Source: an uncultured Nocardioides sp.
GTDB taxonomy: Bacteria > Actinomycetota > Actinomycetes > Propionibacteriales > Nocardioidaceae
Length of the DNA stretch: 64,000 nucleotides
Assembly: GCF_947488025.1 (NCBI RefSeq)
Contig: NZ_CANKYS010000001.1
Span: forward strand, 248,001-312,000
Direction: 5' to 3'
A model generated the notes under the pieces. The model worked only from the letters and a program-made list of their open reading frames with translations. It made no database searches and was not told where the DNA came from. The position numbers and the translations under genes are program-made. This document shows positions 57,292 to 64,000 of this stretch, piece after piece. Position 1 is the first letter of the stretch; every line of letters begins with the position of its first letter.

Positions 57292-57358
57292 CCCACGACC
57301 CCACCGGTTCCCCGGTCCCTTGTCAATCATCGCCCACCCGGACGGGGGCGACGCCGGC

Positions 57359-58024
57359 TCAGAGCAGGCGACGGTCTGAGGCCCACTTCGTCAGCTCGTG
57401 CCGGCTCGAGAGCTGGAGCTTGCGCAGCACCGACGACATGTGGGTCTCCACGGTCTTGACCGAGATGAACAGCTCCTTCGCGACCTCCTTGTAGGCGTAG
57501 CCGCGGGCGATCAGCCGCATCACCTCCCGCTCGCGCTCGGTGAGCCGGTCGAGGTCCTCGTCGACCGCGGCCACGTCGATCGACCCGGCAAAGGCGTCGA
57601 GCACGAAGCCCGCGAGCCGCGGCGAGAACACCGCGTCTCCCCCGGCGACCCGGGTGATCGCGTCGACGAGCTCGGGCCCGGTGATCGTCTTGGTGACGTA
57701 GCCGCGGGCGCCTCCGCGGATGGTGCCGATGACGTCCTCGGCGGCGTCGGAGACCGACAGCGCGAGGTAGAGCGTGTCGTGCGACGGCTGGCGGCGCATC
57801 ACCTCGACGCCTCCTCCGCCGGGCAGGTGCACGTCGAGCAGGACGACCTGCGGCTGCAGCTCGCGCACGACGGAGACGGCGGCGTCGGCGTCCGCCGCCT
57901 CGCCGACGACCTCGACCAGGCCGGCTCCGCTCGCGGCGAGCTCGGCGCGCACCCCGGCGCGGAACATCGCGTGGTCGTCGACCAGGACCACCCGCACGGG
58001 ACTCGTCGGATCGGCCTGGTTCAT
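57359..58024 (-). CDS. NarL/LuxR-type response regulator, partner of the PspC kinase
   Basis: A 221-residue regulator. The receiver domain has the acidic pocket VVLVDDHAMFR, phospho-acceptor Asp in VVLLDVHLPGGG and the Lys in YVTKTITG. The C-terminal LuxR helix-turn-helix is LTEREREVMRLIARGYAYKE and LFISVKTVETHMSSVLRKLQ. Its ATG overlaps the kinase stop (ATGA), so the kinase-regulator pair is translated together. Domain order and pairing match envelope-stress regulators of the LiaR type in Actinobacteria. Confidence 0.94.
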   Translation of the reverse strand: MNQADPTSPVRVVLVDDHAMFRAGVRAELAASGAGLVEVVGEAADADAAVSVVRELQPQVVLLDVHLPGGGGVEVMRRQPSHDTLYLALSVSDAAEDVIGTIRGGARGYVTKTITGPELVDAITRVAGGDAVFSPRLAGFVLDAFAGSIDVAAVDEDLDRLTEREREVMRLIARGYAYKEVAKELFISVKTVETHMSSVLRKLQLSSRHELTKWASDRRLL

Positions 58025-59415
58025 CGGGTCTCCTCGTGGTCGTGCGGCTGCTCGTCGGGCTGGTGGTCAGGCTGGTGCGGGGGGTCGTGCCTGGGTTCGT
58101 GCGCGCCGGAGCGGGGCATGTGGAGCCGGACCTCGGTCCCCTCGCCGGGAGCAGAGCGTACGTCCGCGCCGCCGCCGTGGCGTGCCATCCGGTCGACGAT
58201 GCTGTTGCGCACGCCATGGCGGTCGCCGGCCACGGCGCCGAGGTCGAAGCCGGAGCCGCGGTCGCGGACGAACACGTCGACGGCCCCGTCGGTGGTCTCG
58301 GCGTAGACGTCGGCCCGCTGGGTGCCGGCGTGCTTGGCGACGTTGACCACGGCCTCCCGGGCGGCGAGGACGATCGGGCGCAGCGCCTCGTCGAGGTCGC
58401 AGTCGCCGACGGTGACCACGTCGACGACGACGGGGTGCTGCGACTCGACGTCGGCCGCCATCTCCTTCAGCGCTCCCGCGAGCGTCGTCGCGTCGGTGGT
58501 GTCGGCCTCGAACAGCCACTGGCGCAGGTCGCGCTCCTGCGAGCGGGCGAGCCGGGCGACGGTGGTGGCGTCGTGGGCGTTCTTCTGGATGAGCGCGAGG
58601 GTCTGCAGCACCGAGTCGTGCAGGTGGGCGGCCATGTCGGCGCGCTCCTGGGTGCGGACCCGCTCGGCACGCTCGGCGCCGAGGTCGTTGACCAGCCTCA
58701 GCGCCCACGGGCCGACCACGATGGCCAGCCCCAGCAGCCCGAGCAGGCCGGCGACGAGCACCGGCACGGCGAAGGTCGCCTGTCCGGCGGCGACGGCGAA
58801 GACGATGAGCGCGGTGACGATCAGCCCGAGGCCCGCGGCGATGCGCGCGTAGGCGGCCCAGCCGCCGTTGCCGAAGATCGCGCGGAACGGGTCGATGCGC
58901 CCCGAGGAGTCCATCCAGCGCTCGCGCTGGGCCTCGTCGGCCTGGCGCCACAGCAGGCCGATGCCCGCGACCCCGAGGACCACGGGCCAGAAGAGGACGC
59001 CCTGGCCGAAGATGCCCTCCACACCGAGGACCACGCCGAAGAACAGCGCGCCCAGGGCGATCGCCGGTCCTGCGTCGCGCAGCCGTGATCGCCGCCCGGG
59101 ACGCTTGCCGGTGCGGGTCGCGCTCTCCAGCCCCGGAGCGCCGACCTCGAAGTGCTGGTCGGCGGGCAGGAACACCCACAGGCCGGCGTAGAGCATGAGC
59201 CCGAAGCCGCCGAGGAACGCGGTGGCCACGAAGAAGCCCCGCACCCACAGCACGGGAACGCCCAGGTGCTCGGCGAGACCCGCCGCGACGCCGCCGGCGA
59301 TCGGCGCCGAGATGTCGCGGTAGGCGCGACGGGGCGCGCCCGGGCGCGGCGGGCGGGCGGTCGCGCGGCCGGCCGGGTGCGGAGCCGGGTGTGCGGGGGG
59401 CGTCGGGTGGCTCAT
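58021..59415 (-). CDS. PspC-domain sensor histidine kinase (HisKA_3 type)
   Basis: A 464-residue membrane kinase. Residues about 30-95 form a PspC domain with RDISAPIAGGVAAGLAEHLG. About five further hydrophobic helices follow (roughly 115-245). The kinase has the HisKA_3 H-box MAAHLHDSVLQTLALIQ and a HATPase with REAVVNVAKHAG and DRGSGFDLG. The C-terminal tail is His/Pro/Glu-rich. ATG at 59415 has GGAGG upstream. PspC-kinases sense cell-envelope stress; the divergent gene encodes a second PspC protein that may modulate it. Confidence 0.92.
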   Translation of the reverse strand: MSHPTPPAHPAPHPAGRATARPPRPGAPRRAYRDISAPIAGGVAAGLAEHLGVPVLWVRGFFVATAFLGGFGLMLYAGLWVFLPADQHFEVGAPGLESATRTGKRPGRRSRLRDAGPAIALGALFFGVVLGVEGIFGQGVLFWPVVLGVAGIGLLWRQADEAQRERWMDSSGRIDPFRAIFGNGGWAAYARIAAGLGLIVTALIVFAVAAGQATFAVPVLVAGLLGLLGLAIVVGPWALRLVNDLGAERAERVRTQERADMAAHLHDSVLQTLALIQKNAHDATTVARLARSQERDLRQWLFEADTTDATTLAGALKEMAADVESQHPVVVDVVTVGDCDLDEALRPIVLAAREAVVNVAKHAGTQRADVYAETTDGAVDVFVRDRGSGFDLGAVAGDRHGVRNSIVDRMARHGGGADVRSAPGEGTEVRLHMPRSGAHEPRHDPPHQPDHQPDEQPHDHEETR

Positions 59416-59558
59416 CGTGCCTCCATCGTCGCAGGCGTGCACGTGCGCGACCATGAGGACTGACCCCGAGCCGACCCTGACCCGCACCCCGGCGACGACG
59501 ACGCAGATCAGGGCTATCCCCGATGGTGCGGGGCAGCGACGACGAGGAGAGTTGAGCC

Positions 59559-60851
59559 ATGGACAACGCCACCCCCTCGAACCCCGCGGACCCGCCCGGG
59601 TCGTCCGCGGCAGCGACTCCGACCGAGGCGCACGAGCAGCCCGCCCCGGGCACGCCGCCCCCGTCGGGACCGCGGGTCACCCGCGGCGAGATGAAGGACC
59701 TGGGCCGCCTGCGCCGCAGCGTCACCGACCGGCACGTGGCCGGCGTCGCCGGCGGCATCGCCCGCCACCTCGACGTGGACCCGATCATCGTCCGCGTCGC
59801 GCTGGTGGTGGCGGTCTTCTTCGGCGGGGCCGGCCTGCTGCTCTACGTCGCCGCCTGGATCCTGGTGCCCGAGGAGGGCACCGACGACGAGCCGCTCGGC
59901 CTCGACCAGCGCAGTCGCACGATCGCCCTCGCCGGCGTCGGCGTGCTCGCCCTCGTCGCGGCGCTCGGCGACTGGGCGGGGGCGTTCTGGTTCCCCTGGC
60001 CGCTCGCGATCGGCGCCGCGCTCGTCGTGTGGTTCCTGAACCGCAAGGAGCAGTCGTCGACCCGCGCCGGCAGTGCCGCGCCGCCGATGTACGACGGCCA
60101 GTTGCCGGTCGACCCCGCTGCCCACGCTCCGGGGTACGCCACGGGGTACGACCCGTCGTACGCGACCGGGTACGAGACGGGGTACGCCCCCGCCTACGAC
60201 CCGGCCGGGCAGTGGGCGTCGTACGACCGGCCGCGGCGACCGCGCAACCCGCGCAAGCGCGGACCGATCCTGTTCTGGTTCACGCTCGCGCTGATCTGCC
60301 TCGGGGTCGGGGTGCTCGCCGTGGTGGACATCGCCGGCGTCGCCGTCGCGGACAGCGCCTACCCCGCCCTCGCGCTCGGCATCATCGCGGTGATGCTCGT
60401 CGTCGGGTCCTTCTGGGGTCGCGCCGGTGGGCTGATCCTCCTGGGCCTCGTGGCCGCCCTCGGCACCGCAGCGGCGACGGTCGGCGGCAGCATCGGCGAG
60501 GAGACCCGCTACTACGCACCGACCGACGCCGCCGAGGTCCGCCAGGCCTACGAGTTCGGCGGGGGCCGCTTCACCCTCGACCTGTCGGAGGTCTCCGACG
60601 TCGAGGGCCTCGACGGCCGCGACCTCACGATCGACGGGGTCGGCGGCGTGGTCGAGGTGGTCGTCCCCGACGGGATGGACGTCGACGTCCGCACGCAGGT
60701 CGTCGGCGGCACCAGCCAGGTCTTCGACGAGCAGGCCGACGGCTTCGACATCACCCAGGACGGGTTCCTCGACGGCGGCGACGGTGTCCCGGACATGTCC
60801 ATCACCATCGACCTGGTCGGCGGCGAGGTCCTCGTCCGCGAAGCCGCCTGA
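59559..60851 (+). CDS. PspC/LiaF-like membrane protein with Tyr-Gly-rich linker
   Basis: A 430-residue protein. After a Pro/Thr/Ala-rich start, the PspC domain is RRSVTDRHVAGVAGGIARHL with LLLYVAAWILVPEEG. Two helices near 130-165 follow. Residues about 190-225 are a Tyr/Gly/Asp/Pro-rich linker (GYATGYDPSYATGYETGYA). Three more helices precede a beta-rich C-terminal domain (GGGRFTLDLSEVSDVEG to VPDMSITIDLVGGEVLVREA) of the LiaF/toast-rack type. LiaF-like proteins restrain LiaS-type kinases; here it is divergent from the PspC-kinase, giving a likely feedback pair. GAGGAG precedes the ATG. Confidence 0.88.
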   Translation: MDNATPSNPADPPGSSAAATPTEAHEQPAPGTPPPSGPRVTRGEMKDLGRLRRSVTDRHVAGVAGGIARHLDVDPIIVRVALVVAVFFGGAGLLLYVAAWILVPEEGTDDEPLGLDQRSRTIALAGVGVLALVAALGDWAGAFWFPWPLAIGAALVVWFLNRKEQSSTRAGSAAPPMYDGQLPVDPAAHAPGYATGYDPSYATGYETGYAPAYDPAGQWASYDRPRRPRNPRKRGPILFWFTLALICLGVGVLAVVDIAGVAVADSAYPALALGIIAVMLVVGSFWGRAGGLILLGLVAALGTAAATVGGSIGEETRYYAPTDAAEVRQAYEFGGGRFTLDLSEVSDVEGLDGRDLTIDGVGGVVEVVVPDGMDVDVRTQVVGGTSQVFDEQADGFDITQDGFLDGGDGVPDMSITIDLVGGEVLVREAA

Positions 60852-60861
60852 GGAGACAGCC

Positions 60862-61176
60862 ATGACTGACGACCGCAACAACCACCCTGATCTCTATGGC
60901 TACGACACCGGCTACGACGGGGGCTACGGCACGACGTACGACGAGCCGATGACGGGGCCGCTCGACGCACCCGACAAGCCGTCGGGCCTCCACCCGGTCA
61001 ACATCGGCCAGCTCGTGATGGGCGTCGCCTTCGCAGGCATGGTGCTGGTGTGGGCGCTCGTCCAGGGCGACGTCGTGGAGACGTCCGAGCTCCGCTGGCT
61101 CATGCCGATCCCGTGGCTCGCGGCCGGTGCCGCCGGACTCGCGGCGACGGTCTGGCCCTCACGACGGTCGACCTGA
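60862..61176 (+). CDS. Small membrane protein with Tyr/Gly/Asp-rich N-terminus
   Basis: A 104-residue protein. Residues 10-35 are YGYDTGYDGGYGTTYDEP, echoing the Tyr-Gly linker of the preceding PspC protein. Two hydrophobic helices follow (VMGVAFAGMVLVWALVQGD; IPWLAAGAAGLAATVW). The ATG comes 10 nt after the PspC stop with GAGGAG upstream, so it is in the same operon and likely interacts with the PspC protein. Not assigned to a family. Confidence 0.78.
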   Translation: MTDDRNNHPDLYGYDTGYDGGYGTTYDEPMTGPLDAPDKPSGLHPVNIGQLVMGVAFAGMVLVWALVQGDVVETSELRWLMPIPWLAAGAAGLAATVWPSRRST

Positions 61177-61189
61177 CCCGACGGCGTCC

Positions 61190-62917
61190 CTAGCCGAGCG
61201 AGCACGCAGGCAGCGCGAACCACCGGAGGTCGTCGAAGTCGGCACCGAGGTGGGCGTTGTCGGACCAGTCCGGGGGCGAGGCGGCGGCCATGATCGCGCG
61301 GCCCTCGTCGAGGTGCTCCCGGAGCACCGAGACGGGGGCCGTCTGCGTGTGCGCGGGCCAGGTCATCGCCCCGTCGGCGGCGTAGATGACGTCGGTCAGG
61401 CGCAGCGGCGGCTCGACCGGGCCGGTGCGGTGGTGCCAGAGGCCGGTTGCCGGGTCGAAGCGGTAGTCGCCGAGGAGGCGCCAGCCGTCACGCGCCACGA
61501 GGCGGACGGCCTCCACGACGTAGGTGAAGACCTCCTCGTCGACGAAGTAGTTGAAGTTGACCCGCACCCAGCCCGGCTTGATGCCCTCACAACCTCCCCG
61601 GATCTGCTCCTCGTAGCGGTGGCTGTGGTCGAGGTCGATGTCGAGCAGCCGGTGGCCGTAGGGACCGGCGCACGAGCAGCCACCGCGGGTCTGGATGCCG
61701 AACAGGTCGTTGAGCAGCGCGACGACGAAGTTGTGGTGGAGGTAGGTGCCGTCGGGGGCCTTGACGACGAAGGACACGATCGAGAGGCGCTGGGAGTCGA
61801 GGTTGCCGAGGATCTGGATGGTCGGCTCGGCGACCCACGCCTCGACGGCGCGCGCGAGCAGCTCCTCCTCGTGGGCCTGGATCGTCTCGACGCCCACCGC
61901 CTGCTTGAGCTGGAAGACCAGCCCCGCGCGGATCGACTCGACGATCGCCGGCGTGCCGCCCTCCTCACGGTGGGCCGGGTCGTCGAGGTAGCGGTGCTCG
62001 GTCGGGTTGACGTACATGACCGTCCCCCCGCCGGGCACGACCGGGACCCGGTTGGCCATCAGCTCGCGGCGGACGACGAGGACCCCCGGGGTGCCGGGAC
62101 CGCCGATGAACTTGTGCGGGCTGATGAAGATCGCGTCCTTGCGGGAGGTTCCGGGGCCGTACATCTCGATGTCGACGTAGGGCGCGCACGCGGCGAAGTC
62201 CCAGAAGCTGAGGGCGCCGTGCTCGTGGAGCAGGTCGGCGACGCCCTCGGTGTCGGTGACGATGCCGGTGACGTTGGAGGCCGCGGAGAACGAGCCGATC
62301 CTGAGCGGCCGGTCGGCGTGGCGCTCGAGCTCCTCGCGCAGGTGCTCCAGCGAGACCCGGCCGTCGGCGTCCTCGTGGATGGTGACGACGTCGGCGATGG
62401 TCTCGCGCCAGCTCACCTCGTTGGAGTGGTGCTCGAACGGGCCGATGAACACCACGGGGCGCTCGTGGGCCGGGATCGCGTCGCTGAGGTGGTGGCGGTC
62501 CTCGAGCACGCAGGGGATGCGGAGGCCGAGGATGCCGATCATCTTGTCGATCGCGGAGGTGCTGCCGGAGCCGCAGAAGACCACCACGGTCTCGTCGTCA
62601 CCACCGACCGCGTCGCGGATGATCCGCCGCGCGTCCTCGCGGAGCCGGGTGGTCTGCAGTCCCGTGCCGCTCGCCTCGGTGTGGGTGTTGGCGTAGGCGG
62701 GGAGCACCTCGTGGCGGATGAAGTCCTCGATGAAGGTCAGGCTGCGACCCGACGCGGTGTAGTCGGCGTAGGTGACGCGGCGTGGACCGTAGGGGCCCTG
62801 CATCACCTGGTCGTCCCCGATGACGGACGCGCGGATGCGCTCGAGCAGGGGGGTGGAGGGGGCACCGGCGTACGTCACGTGACGAGCGTACGCCGGTGCG
62901 AGGCCGTGGCCCGTCAC
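61190..62917 (-). CDS. Class-V aminotransferase fold enzyme (cysteine desulfurase-like) with C-terminal extension
   Basis: A 575-residue PLP enzyme. The cofactor Lys is in FISPHKFIGGPGTPG. A region like the active-site Cys loop of cysteine desulfurases is TRGGCSCAGPYGHRLLD. N-terminal TYADYTASGRSLTF and ANTHTEASGTGLQT are typical of SufS/CsdA-like folds. It is about 150 residues longer than SufS; the C-terminal part (DYRFDPATGLWHHRTGPVEP onward) is extra. The GTG at 62917 overlaps the stop of the upstream phosphodiesterase (GTGA), supporting that start; GTG 62878 is an alternative. No suf genes lie nearby, so the true substrate is uncertain. Confidence 0.82.
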   Translation of the reverse strand: MTGHGLAPAYARHVTYAGAPSTPLLERIRASVIGDDQVMQGPYGPRRVTYADYTASGRSLTFIEDFIRHEVLPAYANTHTEASGTGLQTTRLREDARRIIRDAVGGDDETVVVFCGSGSTSAIDKMIGILGLRIPCVLEDRHHLSDAIPAHERPVVFIGPFEHHSNEVSWRETIADVVTIHEDADGRVSLEHLREELERHADRPLRIGSFSAASNVTGIVTDTEGVADLLHEHGALSFWDFAACAPYVDIEMYGPGTSRKDAIFISPHKFIGGPGTPGVLVVRRELMANRVPVVPGGGTVMYVNPTEHRYLDDPAHREEGGTPAIVESIRAGLVFQLKQAVGVETIQAHEEELLARAVEAWVAEPTIQILGNLDSQRLSIVSFVVKAPDGTYLHHNFVVALLNDLFGIQTRGGCSCAGPYGHRLLDIDLDHSHRYEEQIRGGCEGIKPGWVRVNFNYFVDEEVFTYVVEAVRLVARDGWRLLGDYRFDPATGLWHHRTGPVEPPLRLTDVIYAADGAMTWPAHTQTAPVSVLREHLDEGRAIMAAASPPDWSDNAHLGADFDDLRWFALPACSLG

Positions 62918-64000
62918 CCCTCGGCGAGCACCCCGGCGACCACGTCGGGGTTGTCGCTGAAGATCCCGTCGACACCCGCGTCGAGGAAGGCTCGCGCCTC
63001 CGCGGCCAGGTCACCGGGCGCGTTCGGGTCGGTGCCGATCCGGAAGTTGGTGGCCATGAACTGGTTCTCCCGGCGCAGGGTCCACACGTGCACGACCAGG
63101 CCCACGTCGTGGGCGTCGGGCACCACCGACGACGGCGCCCCGGTCCGGCCGGCGGCGTCGCGCGGGAGCACCAGGTTCTTCGCCGCGCCCAGGCCGTCGG
63201 CGTAGGTCGCGATCGCGGCCAGGCCGGCCGGCGTCACCATGGAGGCGTACGTCGTGCCGGGCAGGTCGGCGGGCCCGCCGGACGCGTCGACCAGCTGGGC
63301 CAGCGGCACGTCGACCATCGTGTCGAGCTCGCGGAGGTTGGTGACCTCGAAGGACTGGATGATCACCGGGTCGTCGGCGTCGGCCCACTTGCGCTTCTCC
63401 AGCGCGGCGACGAGCGGCTCCTCGAGCGAGAGCCCGATGGAGTCGAAGTAGGTCGGGTGCTTGGTCTCGGGATAGATGCCGACGCCCTCGCGGCGCGCCA
63501 GCTTGATGACCTGGTCGAGGGTCGGGATCCGCTCCTCGCCGTCGTACGCGGTGTTGCCGGGGCGTACCTGCGGGAGCCGTTCCTTCGCGCGCAGCGTGCG
63601 GAGCTCCCGGTAGGTGAAGTCCTCGGTGAACCAGCCGGTCACGGCGCGACCGTCGATGACCTTGGTGGTGCGGCGCTCGGCGAACTCGGGGTGGTCGGCG
63701 ACGTCGGTGGTGCCGCCGATCTCGTTCTCGTGGCGGGCGACGAGCACGCCGTCCTTGGTGGCGACGAGGTCGGGCTCGATGTAGTCGGCCCCCTGCTCGA
63801 TGGCGAGCTCGTAGGCGGCAAGCGTGTGCTCCGGGCGGTAGCCCGACGCGCCGCGGTGGCCGACGAGCACGGGCTCGCCGACGGAGGGCTCGACGGCGGA
63901 GGGCTTCGCGCCGGCGGCGGGTGCCGCGGTGGCGGGCGCGCCGCTGGCCGCGAGCGGCGCGAGGGTGGTCAGTGCAGTGGCGAGGGCCAGCCCGAGGCCG
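62914..64000 (-). CDS. Exported glycerophosphodiester phosphodiesterase (5' end outside window)
   Basis: A - strand gene entering from the right edge; about 362 codons are visible. The first visible residues are hydrophobic and Ala/Leu-rich (GLGLALATALTTLAPLAASG), the core of a Sec signal peptide, followed by an Ala/Pro linker. The GDPD domain follows: LVGHRGASGYRPEHTLAAYE with catalytic His, EPDLVATKDGVLVARHENEI, and IYPETKHPTYFD. It cleaves glycerophosphodiesters to glycerol-3-phosphate and an alcohol outside the membrane. Its stop overlaps the aminotransferase GTG by 4 nt. Confidence 0.92.
   Translation of the reverse strand, partial: GLGLALATALTTLAPLAASGAPATAAPAAGAKPSAVEPSVGEPVLVGHRGASGYRPEHTLAAYELAIEQGADYIEPDLVATKDGVLVARHENEIGGTTDVADHPEFAERRTTKVIDGRAVTGWFTEDFTYRELRTLRAKERLPQVRPGNTAYDGEERIPTLDQVIKLARREGVGIYPETKHPTYFDSIGLSLEEPLVAALEKRKWADADDPVIIQSFEVTNLRELDTMVDVPLAQLVDASGGPADLPGTTYASMVTPAGLAAIATYADGLGAAKNLVLPRDAAGRTGAPSSVVPDAHDVGLVVHVWTLRRENQFMATNFRIGTDPNAPGDLAAEARAFLDAGVDGIFSDNPDVVAGVLAEG

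Overview
The window is chromosomal DNA of a high-GC Gram-positive bacterium (Actinobacteria), most likely Nocardioides or a close relative in Propionibacteriales. The evidence is very high G+C, strong G/C third-position bias, many GTG starts, and a gene set typical of that group: methylmalonyl-CoA mutase with MeaB, monomeric isocitrate dehydrogenase, DUF3017, DUF6350, PspC-fused histidine kinase, and an AbiEi-like/DUF559-like protein. The order pcrA - M23 peptidase - sucCD - DUF6350 - purN - purH matches the mycobacterial pcrA/uvrD1-to-purH neighbourhood as I remember it. No rRNA, tRNA, CRISPR array, prophage or intact insertion sequence was seen.

Layout. 1-9400 is an accessory-looking block, all on the + strand: the end of an ABC exporter ATPase, its FtsX/MacB permease, acetyltransferases (one fused to an alpha/beta hydrolase), a small HMA-like protein, a large LuxR ATPase regulator, and an isochorismatase-acetyltransferase fusion. 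A decayed HNH-nuclease-like remnant (about 9400-9720) closes it. 9852-13113 holds a CYTH-like protein, a soluble PAS histidine kinase and an M20 amidohydrolase. 13126-18163 is the translationally coupled operon mutA-mutB-meaB (propionyl-CoA to succinyl-CoA). 19560-26708 carries two complete, divergently transcribed succinate dehydrogenases of different architecture. 26709-28120 has an AbiEi-like gene bracketed by 50-bp palindromes. 28166-35211 includes YihY, 2'-5' RNA ligase-like, trpS, an MFS pump and monomeric icd. 35385-39604 includes an aquaporin-like channel, a lipoprotein, mdh, DUF3017 and folD.

39740-42223 holds purH and purN, with a ZTP riboswitch directly upstream of purH that links one-carbon status to purine synthesis. 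43954-47313 encodes a membrane-tethered sigma-factor-like sensor and a two-domain lipoprotein. 47559-49627 is sucCD, followed by a photolyase, an M23 peptidase, a cluster of six 50-bp palindromes, and pcrA. 55012-57291 has a membrane protein, a universal stress protein and an APC permease. 57359-61176 is a PspC-type envelope-stress module (response regulator, PspC-kinase, and divergent PspC/LiaF-like protein). The window ends with a class-V aminotransferase and a partial exported glycerophosphodiesterase.

Metabolically the window is a TCA-cycle region: icd, sucCD, two sdh sets, mdh, and mutAB feeding succinyl-CoA. Two DNA-level patterns stand out. Many genes start 6-9 nt after a TANNNT -10 box, so their mRNAs should be leaderless or nearly so; this settles several start codons. 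A family of exactly 50-bp palindromes occurs at three intergenic sites (ten copies).
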